DNA of 7,759 bases, taken from positions 1-7,759 of the forward strand of contig JAEWQS010000140.1 in NCBI GenBank assembly GCA_023399095.1, read 5' to 3'. The translations under genes were made by a program, and so were the position numbers. The notes beneath the pieces were generated by a model. It was not told the DNA's origin and searched no databases. It saw only the letters and a list, made by a program, of their open reading frames with translations. The DNA comes from Bacillota bacterium (GTDB lineage: Bacteria; Bacillota; Clostridia; Christensenellales; SZUA-584). Position 1 is the stretch's first letter; each line of letters opens with the position of its first letter. Shown piece by piece: positions 1-5,646 of this stretch.

Positions 1-65
1 ATATGCGCCACGAGCATAATGATATGCGCTTTATCTATCGCGCCTGCAATTTCTGTTAACCCCAT
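1..65 (-). CDS. nrnA: NrnA-like DHH-family phosphoesterase, N-terminal fragment (partial)
   Basis: Only the first 21 codons lie in the window, reading MGLTEIAGAIDKAHIIMLVAH before the left edge. The pattern of an amphipathic helix (I-x-x-A-I) followed by a hydrophobic strand ending in His matches the start of DHH/DHHA1 phosphoesterases of the NrnA type, where that strand leads into the metal-binding H-x-x-P-D-G-D motif (not visible here). NrnA degrades 2-5 nt RNAs and dephosphorylates pAp. The position directly after rbfA is its usual place in Firmicutes and supports the call more than the short sequence does. The ATG at 65-63 is the only plausible start, since an in-frame stop lies just upstream. 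An AAAGGG ribosome-binding site overlaps the rbfA stop, with an unusually short 3-nt spacing. The gap to rbfA is 7 bp, so the gene is in the same operon. Confidence 0.72.
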   Translation of the reverse strand, partial: MGLTEIAGAIDKAHIIMLVAH

Positions 66-72
66 TGACCCT

Positions 73-411
73 TTATACTTTCTTCAGCATCTCCGAAATT
101 TTGGTGCTGTATTCTATGGATGTATCCAATAAGAATGTGATGCCCGGTAAACGCCGCATTCTCATACGGTGTCCGATTTCATTCTTTATAAAATGCTCCG
201 CATGCGTTAGCGTTTCGATCGTCGATTTTTTCATCTTTTCAGTATCGTAAATGCTGATATAAGCCTTCGCGTACTTCAAATCTCGCGTCAATTCAACATG
301 GGTCACACTTGCCATCTCAGATACTCGCGGATCCTTTATGTCGTTTTTTATGATTTCACTGAGCGTTCGTTTAAACTCAGCCTGTATACCTGACATTCGG
401 TCTTTATACAC
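73..411 (-). CDS. rbfA: Ribosome-binding factor A (RbfA)
   Basis: RbfA is a small KH-fold protein that binds the immature 30S subunit and helps mature the 5' end of 16S rRNA. The 112-residue product has the usual length and signatures: an N-terminal R-x-x-x-I-Q-x-E-F-K-R-x-L-S-E-I-I helix, DPRV at 27-30, the D-L-x-x-A-x-x-Y-I-S strand at 44-53, and the C-terminal run from R-M-R-x-R-x-x-P to F-x-x-D-x-S-x-E at 82-100. The A-x-G kink that replaces GxxG in RbfA KH domains reads A71-E72-H73 here, so the Gly is missing. The start is GTG at 411-409, sharing its first G with the TAG stop of infB. An AGGAG sequence about 11 nt upstream, inside the end of infB, can serve as ribosome-binding site. The alternative ATG at 396-394 lacks one and would shorten the first helix. 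Translation is probably coupled to infB. Confidence 0.95.
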   Translation of the reverse strand: MYKDRMSGIQAEFKRTLSEIIKNDIKDPRVSEMASVTHVELTRDLKYAKAYISIYDTEKMKKSTIETLTHAEHFIKNEIGHRMRMRRLPGITFLLDTSIEYSTKISEMLKKV

Positions 412-3239
412 TATCTTTTTATCTCCTGCATTTCAAAGGCTTCTATCACGTCGCCTTCTTTTAAGTCATTATAGTTTTTGATGGTTATGCCACATTCATA
501 CGCCTGATTGACTTCTTTTACATCATCCTTAAAACGTTTGAGTGAAGCAAGCACGCCTTCATACACCACGATATTGTCACGCAGCAATCGTACGGACGAG
601 TTCTTTGTGATCTTTCCGTCCGTCACATAGCTGCCCGCAATGGTGCCGATGGTGGAAACACTGAACGTTGTGCGGACTTCAGCGTGACCCAAAACGACTT
701 CTTTATACTCAGGCGCCAGCATACCTTTGATGGCGAGCTGAAGATCTTCAATGGCCTTGTAGATAATGCGGTAAAGCCTGATTTCAACTTTTTCTTTTTC
801 TGCCTCAGTACGGGCCATTGTATCCGGACGCACATTGAAACCGATGATAACTGCGTTTGAAGCAGAGGCCAAAATAACATCCATCGCTTTAATGGCACCG
901 ACACCCGCATGAATCACCTTGACACGCACTTCACTGTTGCTTAGCTTCTCAAGAGCCTGTTTCACGGCTTCTACAGAGCCCTGAACATCAGCCTTGATCA
1001 CAATATTAAGATCCTGAACCTTTCCTTTCTCAACTTGGCTGAAAAGGTCTTCAAAGCTGACCTTGGAGAGGTTCTTAAGCATATCGGCTTTTTGCTTGTC
1101 TTTTCTTTCTTCAGCAACCTGACGTGTCAGCTTATCCTGCTCCACAGCGTGCATGACATCGCCGGCCACAGGCACTTCCGAGAATCCCACAACCTCAACA
1201 GGTTGAGACGGGTATGCCACATCGACACGTTTTCCCATATCGTCGATCATCGCGCGCACGCGGCCAAAAGCCACACCTGCTACGATCATATCCTGCACCC
1301 GCAATGTGCCGTTTTGAACCAGCACAGTCGCCACAGGGCCACGTCCTTTATCAAGTTTGGCTTCGACAATTGTTCCTTTTGCCAAGCGATTCGGGTTGGC
1401 TTTAAGTTCTTGCATATCTGCCACAAGCCCGATCATTTCGAGCAATTGATCAATGCCTTCCTTCGTCTGAGCGGAAACAGGCACCATGATGGTATCGCCG
1501 CCCCACTCTTCAGCAACCAGACCGTGTTCTGTCAGTTCCTGTTTGACGCGTTCCATATTGGCGTTTTGTTTGTCTATTTTATTAATCGCTACAATAATGG
1601 GCACATTCGCAGCTTTGGCATGATTGATCGCCTCAATTGTTTGCGGCATCACACCGTCGTCCGCGGCCACCACCAAAATCGCGATATCCGTCACCTGTGC
1701 GCCTCTCGCGCGCATGGCCGTAAATGCTTCATGACCCGGCGTATCGAGGAATGTGATTTTTCTTTTATTGTGCGTGATTGTATACGCACCAATGTGCTGA
1801 GTAATACCGCCGGCTTCGTGATCGGTAACACGTGTTTTGCGTACCGCATCAAGAAGTGAAGTTTTACCATGGTCAACATGACCCATGACCGTGACGATCG
1901 GCGGACGTGTTTCAAGGTCAGTTGCGGCGTCTTCCTGATCGCCTTCACCCAAAACGTCCTCGGCTGTTTGAGCAGGTTTAAATTCAAGCTCTATTTTAAA
2001 CTCAGAGCAGACAATCTGAGCCGTATCAAAATCGATTTCGGAATTGATGGTGGACATCATACCAAGCAGCAACAGCTTTTTCAAAAGATCTGCAACCGGC
2101 TTGCCCGTTTTTTCCGCAAGTGATTTAACGGATATTGTATCGCTCGTCATGATAGCTTTTTCGATAACCACCGGCATGGGCGCTAATACGGGCTTGTTTT
2201 TAACTCGGCGTTTGCTCCTGTATCTGCCGTCACCGTCATCCAACCCAACCTTTTCTTTCATCAAAGCTTTTTTAGACTTTTTTCCTCTATCGTCTTTATT
2301 AAAAGTATTGTTTTGTACAGTCTTTTTGGCTATCGGCTGGTTTCTTCTCTCAACAGAAACAAAACCTTCTGATGCGGGTGTCTTTGGTTTTTGCGGTCTT
2401 GAAAAATCACTCCGCGGTGCAGTAGCACCAGGCCTTTGGCTGTCGTTACGCGGGCGCTGATCCTGATTGGTGCTAGGACGATTCTGCCCGCTGCCCTGAT
2501 TGTAGCTAGGACGGTTTTGCCCGCTGCCCTGATTGTAACTCGGACGATTCTGCCCGCTGCCCTGATTGGTGTTCGGACGATCCTGCCCGCTACGCTGATC
2601 TTGATTAAAGCGCGGACGATCCTGCCCGACGCGCTGATCCTGATTGGTACGCGGGCGATCCTGCCCGACGCGCAGATCTTGATTGAAGCGGGGACGATCC
2701 TGCCCGACGCGCTGATCCTGATTGAAGCGGGGACGATCCTGCCCGCTGCGCTGATCCTGATTGTTTATCGGACGATTCTGTCCCGGTGCATCATAAGCTT
2801 TGGGCTGCTCTTGGCGCGGACGCTGTTGTTCAGCAATGTTCTGTACAGGCGTTTCCTGTTTCGCTTGTTGCTGAGCATCCTGCGCTATTGGCGCTTCGAC
2901 TTTTTTCGGTTCTTCTGTGGATGATTCGGGTTTGCTTGAAGATTCTGCGGCCTTATCTTGTTGTGCAGGTTTTTCTGCAGCTGCGGCGGCGACGATCTGT
3001 TCTTCTGCTTTATTTGCTTCCCCAGCAGCTTTTGCTTGCTCTTGCGCTTCCTGTTGTTGTTTTAACAAACGCTGTTCTTCCGCCTCTGCGCGAGCAATCT
3101 TAATCAGCTCTGCTTCAATGCGCTTTAATGAGGCCAAATGGTTTTGAACACTCATTTGAAGTGTTTCCATTCGCCCCACAGTTTGTTTTGATCTGTCAAC
3201 CAGCTGTTTACTCATATCGATAATTTTCAGTTTACTCAT
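411..3239 (-). CDS. infB: Translation initiation factor IF-2, with an extended repeat-rich N-terminal linker
   Basis: IF2 is the GTPase that brings initiator fMet-tRNA to the 30S subunit and promotes 50S joining. Layout of the 942 residues: a first IF2_N domain (about 1-50), an Ala/Gln/Glu/Lys-rich linker (51-150), nine tandem GQ(D/N)RP repeats (153-262), a basic Lys/Arg linker (263-350), a second IF2_N domain (about 355-410), then the GTPase core. G motifs are intact: GHVDHGKT 453-460 (G1), GGIT 477-480 (G2), DTPGH 499-503 (G3), NKID 553-556 (G4), SA 589-590 (G5). Domains II, III and the C-terminal fMet-tRNA-binding domain follow; the latter keeps E915-C916-G917 but has Ser870 where many homologues have Cys. 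The protein is clearly longer than the roughly 720-residue Bacillus form because of the linker. The ATG at 3239 overlaps the ylxQ end by 8 bp and has a GGGAG site 8 nt upstream (3248-3252). Confidence 0.98.
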   Translation of the reverse strand: MSKLKIIDMSKQLVDRSKQTVGRMETLQMSVQNHLASLKRIEAELIKIARAEAEEQRLLKQQQEAQEQAKAAGEANKAEEQIVAAAAAEKPAQQDKAAESSSKPESSTEEPKKVEAPIAQDAQQQAKQETPVQNIAEQQRPRQEQPKAYDAPGQNRPINNQDQRSGQDRPRFNQDQRVGQDRPRFNQDLRVGQDRPRTNQDQRVGQDRPRFNQDQRSGQDRPNTNQGSGQNRPSYNQGSGQNRPSYNQGSGQNRPSTNQDQRPRNDSQRPGATAPRSDFSRPQKPKTPASEGFVSVERRNQPIAKKTVQNNTFNKDDRGKKSKKALMKEKVGLDDGDGRYRSKRRVKNKPVLAPMPVVIEKAIMTSDTISVKSLAEKTGKPVADLLKKLLLLGMMSTINSEIDFDTAQIVCSEFKIELEFKPAQTAEDVLGEGDQEDAATDLETRPPIVTVMGHVDHGKTSLLDAVRKTRVTDHEAGGITQHIGAYTITHNKRKITFLDTPGHEAFTAMRARGAQVTDIAILVVAADDGVMPQTIEAINHAKAANVPIIVAINKIDKQNANMERVKQELTEHGLVAEEWGGDTIMVPVSAQTKEGIDQLLEMIGLVADMQELKANPNRLAKGTIVEAKLDKGRGPVATVLVQNGTLRVQDMIVAGVAFGRVRAMIDDMGKRVDVAYPSQPVEVVGFSEVPVAGDVMHAVEQDKLTRQVAEERKDKQKADMLKNLSKVSFEDLFSQVEKGKVQDLNIVIKADVQGSVEAVKQALEKLSNSEVRVKVIHAGVGAIKAMDVILASASNAVIIGFNVRPDTMARTEAEKEKVEIRLYRIIYKAIEDLQLAIKGMLAPEYKEVVLGHAEVRTTFSVSTIGTIAGSYVTDGKITKNSSVRLLRDNIVVYEGVLASLKRFKDDVKEVNQAYECGITIKNYNDLKEGDVIEAFEMQEIKR
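2454..2783 (-). repeat. Nine-unit in-frame tandem repeat in the IF2 linker (39-bp and 33-bp units)
   Basis: Residues 153-262 of IF2 are nine consecutive copies of a GQ(D/N)RP-centred unit. The first five are 13 residues (39 bp) long with consensus GQDRPRFNQDQRV. The next three are 11 residues (33 bp), mostly GQNRPSYNQGS, and the last is a 12-residue hybrid ending QDQR. Units are also highly similar in DNA, for example gacgatcctgcccg recurs in most of them, so the array probably grew by slippage or unequal recombination while keeping frame. Composition (Gly, Gln, Arg, Asn, Pro) implies intrinsic disorder and net positive charge. This is inside a gene and is not a CRISPR array, because there are no unique spacers. 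Confidence 0.95.
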
Positions 3240-3552
3240 TCAAGCCACTCCCACCATCATAATTGTTACGTATTGCATCCGAAAAACCTCTATCTGTGAC
3301 ACCCAGTACCATTATCCCCGGCCGTCCTATCGCCTCTCCCAAATGATCGTCGCTGCTGATTGTGATTACATTAATGCCGTTGTTCTCACATAACTCCAAA
3401 AATCCTTTTCTGCTGGAAAGCGAGAGCCCTTCCTGCAGCAACAGCAGATATATTTTTCTGTGCTTTAATCCTTTTTCGCAGGCTGCTGTTCCAATCACCG
3501 TTTTTCCTGCTCGAAAGGCAAGCCCTACCATCGATAGTTTATTTGATGCCAC
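3232..3552 (-). CDS. ylxQ: YlxQ-type L7Ae/L30e-family RNA-binding protein
   Basis: This 106-residue protein belongs to the L7Ae/L30e/S12e/Gadd45 fold family, whose members generally bind kink-turn or related RNA. In Firmicutes the homologue between ylxR and infB is called YlxQ or RplGA, and its precise role is not settled. Visible family marks are L-A-F-R-A-G-K-T-V-I-G at 11-21, the alternating hydrophobic strand KIYLLLL (33-39), L-G-E-A-I-G-R at 71-77, and a C-terminal strand with V-T-D-R-G-F (85-90). The start is taken as GTG at 3552, preceded by AAAGGGTGAT about 8 nt upstream. This overlaps the end of ylxR by 14 bp. An ATG seven codons in (residue 8) is the alternative, but it would remove the start of the first helix. 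The C-terminus overlaps infB by 8 bp, which suggests translational coupling in both directions. Confidence 0.9.
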   Translation of the reverse strand: MASNKLSMVGLAFRAGKTVIGTAACEKGLKHRKIYLLLLQEGLSLSSRKGFLELCENNGINVITISSDDHLGEAIGRPGIMVLGVTDRGFSDAIRNNYDGGSGLNE

Positions 3553-3811
3553 GCCTTAATATCACCCTTTTAATTGCGTTATAAGAATCGTCATCAAGCG
3601 GCGCTTCCAACGCTCGTTCAAAAGCCCTTATCTTCTTCGCTTTGTCGAGGCAGTTCACATCAGGGCATATATAAGCCCCGCGTCCATGAGCCTTTCCTGT
3701 TTCATCAGCATTAAGGCCATTTTCCGAGACAACGACGCGAACCAGTTCTTTTTTGGGCCTTCCTTCACGGCACGCAATACACATGCGCACAGGCACCTTC
3801 TTTGTCTTCAA
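3539..3811 (-). CDS. ylxR: YlxR/RnpM family RNA-binding protein (DUF448)
   Basis: YlxR is a small RNA-binding protein found between nusA and infB. The Bacillus homologue has been described as a modulator of RNase P activity (RnpM) and linked to regulation of many genes. The 90-residue product carries the family marks: K-K-V-P-V-R-x-C at the N-terminus, the (K)PKKEL(V)R motif at 19-25, D-x-T-G-K at 36-40, and G-R-G-A-Y-I-C at 43-49. It has four cysteines in two pairs (C11/C14 and C49/C54) that could form a zinc site; that is inference, as not all homologues keep them. The start is TTG at 3811-3809, the first usable start in this frame after the nusA stop (10-bp gap). The best ribosome-binding sequence, GAGGAG at the end of nusA, is 13 nt upstream, somewhat far. 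GTG codons at residues 6 and 8 and the ATG at residue 10 would cut into the motif. Confidence 0.9.
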   Translation of the reverse strand: MKTKKVPVRMCIACREGRPKKELVRVVVSENGLNADETGKAHGRGAYICPDVNCLDKAKKIRAFERALEAPLDDDSYNAIKRVILRRGIK

Positions 3812-3821
3812 ATCAGGAAAT

Positions 3822-5015
3822 TCACTCCTCTAATTTGTCTTCCACGGTATCCATATCGTCTGAATTATCATCATTCATTTCGATATCATCATTCATCTCG
3901 ATATCATCATCGAAGAACGAATCAAATTCAAGATCGTCGTCGTCTTGCGGCTGCTCAGAATCGTCATCAGCAAAGAGCGTTTGCTCAATCTGAGTCTGGC
4001 TCTTAATATCGATTTTCCAGCCTGTCAGCTTTGCCGCAAGCCTTGCATTCTGGCCTTCACGCCCGATGGCAAGAGACAGCTGATAATCCGGAACAACCAC
4101 CTTGGCCGCTTTTTCTGATTCGTTTATCTGCACCATAAGCACCTTAGCCGGACGCAAAGAATTTGCAATAAACTCAATTGGATCCGAGCTCCACGGAATC
4201 ACATCAATTTTCTCATTGCCAAGCTCTGCCACGATTCTGTCAATACGTGAGCCTTTTTGCCCGACGCAGGAACCGACCGGATCGACATTCTCATCATCAG
4301 AATGAACAGCGATTTTTGTACGGGAACCTGCTTCGCGCGCAATGCTTTTTATATGAACGATATTTTGCATAATTTCAGGCACTTCTATCTCAAAAAGGCG
4401 CTTGAGCAGCCCCGGATGCGTCCTTGACACAACGATCTGTGGCCCTTTGGTTGTTTTGCGCACTTCCATCACATAGACCTTGATGTGATCGTTGACGTTG
4501 TACCTTTCGCTGGAAATACATTCAGCCGCCGGCATCATACCCTCCGCGCCGTCAATCTCCAGTAAAACACTGTTCTTATCTACACGATGAATAGAAGCGG
4601 TCAGGACTTCGCCTTCTCGCTCTATAAACTTATCAAAAACGATACCGCGTTCGGCTTCACGCAAACGATGAACGACAACCTGCTTGGCCGTTTGTGCCGC
4701 AATGCGGCCAAAAGAACCGGGGGTCACTTCCATTTCGACGATGTCACCGGGCTCATAGGCAATATTGATTTTATGCGCGTCGGCAAGAGAGACCTCGGCT
4801 TCATCATCCTCTATCGTTTCCACTACCGTCTTCTTTGCAAACACACGGTAGGCTCCCGATGTGGGATCCACTTCTACGCGAACTTCCTGAACCGAACCAT
4901 AGTTTTTCTTGTATGCGGAAACCAGCGCATTCTCAATGGCGTCTATAAGAACGCTTTTATCGATTCCTTTTTCTTTTTCCAGTGCAGAAAGCGCACTTAA
5001 AAACTCTGTGCTCAT
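3822..5015 (-). CDS. nusA: Transcription termination/antitermination factor NusA
   Basis: NusA binds RNA polymerase and nascent RNA, controls pausing and termination, and takes part in rRNA antitermination. The 397 residues show the standard order: an N-terminal RNA-polymerase-binding domain (1-125), S1 domain (about 135-199), the conserved S-R-T-H-P-G junction (197-202), KH1 with GSCVGQKGSRI (248-258) running into I-D-V-I-P-W, and KH2 with AIGREGQNARLAAKL (316-330). It then ends in a 48-residue acidic tail (350-397, 26 Asp/Glu and one Lys) holding a perfect DIEMND duplication. B. subtilis NusA is about 371 residues, so the tail explains the extra length. The ATG at 5015 has GGAGGA 5 nt upstream (5021-5026); an out-of-frame ATG at 5019 is too close to that site. 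rimP ends 14 bp upstream and ylxR follows after 10 bp. Confidence 0.98.
   Translation of the reverse strand: MSTEFLSALSALEKEKGIDKSVLIDAIENALVSAYKKNYGSVQEVRVEVDPTSGAYRVFAKKTVVETIEDDEAEVSLADAHKINIAYEPGDIVEMEVTPGSFGRIAAQTAKQVVVHRLREAERGIVFDKFIEREGEVLTASIHRVDKNSVLLEIDGAEGMMPAAECISSERYNVNDHIKVYVMEVRKTTKGPQIVVSRTHPGLLKRLFEIEVPEIMQNIVHIKSIAREAGSRTKIAVHSDDENVDPVGSCVGQKGSRIDRIVAELGNEKIDVIPWSSDPIEFIANSLRPAKVLMVQINESEKAAKVVVPDYQLSLAIGREGQNARLAAKLTGWKIDIKSQTQIEQTLFADDDSEQPQDDDDLEFDSFFDDDIEMNDDIEMNDDNSDDMDTVEDKLEE
3870..3905 (-). repeat. 18-bp tandem duplication in the acidic tail of NusA (DIEMND x2)
   Basis: Residues 371-376 and 377-382 of NusA are both DIEMND, encoded by two adjacent, nearly identical 18-bp units. 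The flanking Asp-rich codons (GAT/GAC runs) extend the low-complexity character over about 3825-3970. It is most simply a slippage product inside a tail that only needs to be acidic. Confidence 0.9.
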
Positions 5016-5020
5016 ACATT

Positions 5021-5026
5021 TCCTCC
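5021..5026 (-). promoter_or_regulatory. Ribosome-binding site of nusA
   Basis: The sequence GGAGGA lies between the rimP stop and nusA. It decides the start, because two ATGs follow in different frames (5019 and 5015). Only the second has sensible spacing (5 nt) and opens the NusA frame. Confidence 0.85.
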
Positions 5027-5029
5027 GAA

Positions 5030-5488
5030 TTATAGATCAACATGCAGTCTGACAATCGCCGTATCCTTATACGCAAGGGTGGTATCACCATTTAGCGTAA
5101 AGCCGTTATCATCAAACGATGTGAGTTCTCCCGTAAATTCTTTGCGTCCGTCCAGTGGCCGGTAAAGCTTCACGTCAACCTTTTTACCCACGCTGCGTTT
5201 ATAATCCCGCTCTGTTTTGAGCGGCCTGTCAAGCCCCGGAGACGATACACATAAATAATATGATTCTTGAATCGGATCATGTTCATCAATAATCGGGTCA
5301 ATCATTTTGCTGATTTTTTCGCAGTCCTCTAGTTCAAGACCGCCTGGCTTGTCGGCGAATATGATCAGCTCTATGTCCGCGCCGTTTTTATTTATTTCCG
5401 TGCCCACATATTCGTAACCGCCTTGTGTGATTAAGGGCTCTACGAGTGATTCAATGAGCATCTCTGTCTTCTTTGAAATACTTAACAC
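5030..5488 (-). CDS. rimP: Ribosome maturation factor RimP
   Basis: RimP binds the free 30S subunit and assists late assembly. The 152-residue product has the normal length and marks: an E-x-L-I-E-x-L-V-E-P-L-I helix (9-20), G-x-E-Y-V-G-T-E-I strand (24-32), the L-E-D-C-E-K-I-S-K-x-I-D helix (53-64), and the diagnostic Y-x-L-C-V-S-S-P-G-L-D-R-P-L (78-90) leading into the C-terminal SH3-like domain (about 95-152). It is the first gene of the operon. The start is taken as GTG 5488-5486, the only standard start that keeps the N-terminal helix. However, its AGGAAG ribosome-binding site touches the start codon. ATG 5461-5459 (residue 10) has poor upstream signals, and an ATT at 5479-5477 would have ideal 8-nt spacing but is a rare codon. 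The exact start is therefore open; the identity is not. Confidence 0.95.
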   Translation of the reverse strand: MLSISKKTEMLIESLVEPLITQGGYEYVGTEINKNGADIELIIFADKPGGLELEDCEKISKMIDPIIDEHDPIQESYYLCVSSPGLDRPLKTERDYKRSVGKKVDVKLYRPLDGRKEFTGELTSFDDNGFTLNGDTTLAYKDTAIVRLHVDL

Positions 5489-5494
5489 CTTCCT
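5488..5494 (-). promoter_or_regulatory. Atypically placed ribosome-binding site of rimP, inside a small hairpin loop
   Basis: AGGAAGG runs directly into the presumed GTG start (the last G is shared), so spacing for GTG is about 2 nt. The flanking UUAAC (5499-5495) and GUUAA (5486-5482) can pair in 5 bp, putting the site in an 8-nt loop. The stem is weak (four A-U pairs and one G-C). Confidence 0.5.
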
Positions 5495-5610
5495 GTTAAC
5501 TTCTAATTCGCCTGATTATCTGTTTTAAGAGTTCCAAACGCGATAGTTTTGGAGCTAGACAATTGAAAAGAGTGGGTTTTTCCCACTCTCCTGATAATCA
5601 AGCATGCGTT
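5489..5610 (-). promoter_or_regulatory. Structured 5' leader of the rimP-nusA-infB operon (candidate cis-regulatory RNA)
   Basis: From the predicted start near 5610, the RNA can form a three-way-junction-like fold. Stem P1 pairs 5604-5593 with 5520-5509 in 12 uninterrupted base pairs (two G-U), closing a domain of about 96 nt. Inside it are hairpin A (5592-5566: 8 Watson-Crick pairs plus A-U and two G-U pairs, AAAAA loop) and hairpin B (5556-5530: UCCAAA with UUUGGA as core, a C/A mismatch and two further outer pairs). P1 ends about 15 nt before the ribosome-binding site, so it does not directly cover it. The fold is derived by eye from complementarity; no energy calculation or alignment backs it. 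I do not recognise a named riboswitch or leader family. Confidence 0.5.
5566..5592 (-). terminator. Intrinsic-terminator-like hairpin between phoR and rimP
   Basis: AGAGTGGG (5589-5582), an AAAAA loop and CCCACTCT (5576-5569) form a perfect 8-bp stem, followed on the minus strand by TTT and then CAATTG, so the U-run is four at most. Extra A-U and G-U pairs can lengthen the stem and absorb the U-run. Orientation (no U-run on the plus strand) fits termination of minus-strand transcripts from phoR. Because the predicted rimP promoter lies upstream of it, it would also be transcribed in the rimP leader, where it could act as an attenuator. It is a weak terminator by sequence. Confidence 0.55.
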
Positions 5611-5617
5611 CACGAGT

Positions 5618-5646
5618 AATATATCATATTTCACAAAAATGTGCAA
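5618..5646 (-). promoter_or_regulatory. Sigma-A-type promoter with extended -10 driving rimP-nusA-infB
   Basis: On the minus strand, TTGCAC (5646-5641) and TATATT (5623-5618) are separated by exactly 17 nt. TG lies one base upstream of the -10 (TGATATATT), making an extended -10 that offsets the imperfect -35 (TTG conserved, last three bases not). The spacer is A/T-rich. Initiation is expected around 5611-5609, giving a leader of about 120 nt. It sits in the only intergenic gap of the window, just after phoR. Confidence 0.7.

Noticed and set aside
1035..1859. Plus-strand 274-codon open frame
   Set aside because: It lies fully antisense to the conserved GTPase core of IF2, shows no recognisable domain and no sensible upstream signals; its length is a by-product of codon use in infB.
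2454..2783. Regular repeat with about 39-bp period suggesting a CRISPR array
   Set aside because: Units are contiguous, in frame, and every part is repeated with no unique spacers. It is coding sequence of infB.
2436..2924. Plus-strand 162-codon open frame with its own Leu/Ala/Ile repeats, opposite the infB repeat
   Set aside because: It is the mirror of the GQ(D/N)RP repeat on the opposite strand. It has no family resemblance, and the minus-strand frame is a clear IF2.
3802..3993. Ser/Ile-rich plus-strand frame opposite the nusA tail
   Set aside because: It is the antisense reading of Asp codons (GAT/GAC gives ATC/GTC and shifted Ser codons) in the acidic tail; not a gene.
5514..5519. GATAAT on the minus strand (5520-5515) as a -10 element nearer to rimP
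   Set aside because: No -35-like hexamer sits 16-18 nt upstream and there is no TGn. The 5646-5618 promoter is much better, and GATAAT is explained as the 3' arm of the leader stem P1.
5489..5610. A kink-turn in the leader as a binding site for the YlxQ protein
   Set aside because: I could not find the paired G-A/A-G steps after a three-base bulge that define a kink-turn.
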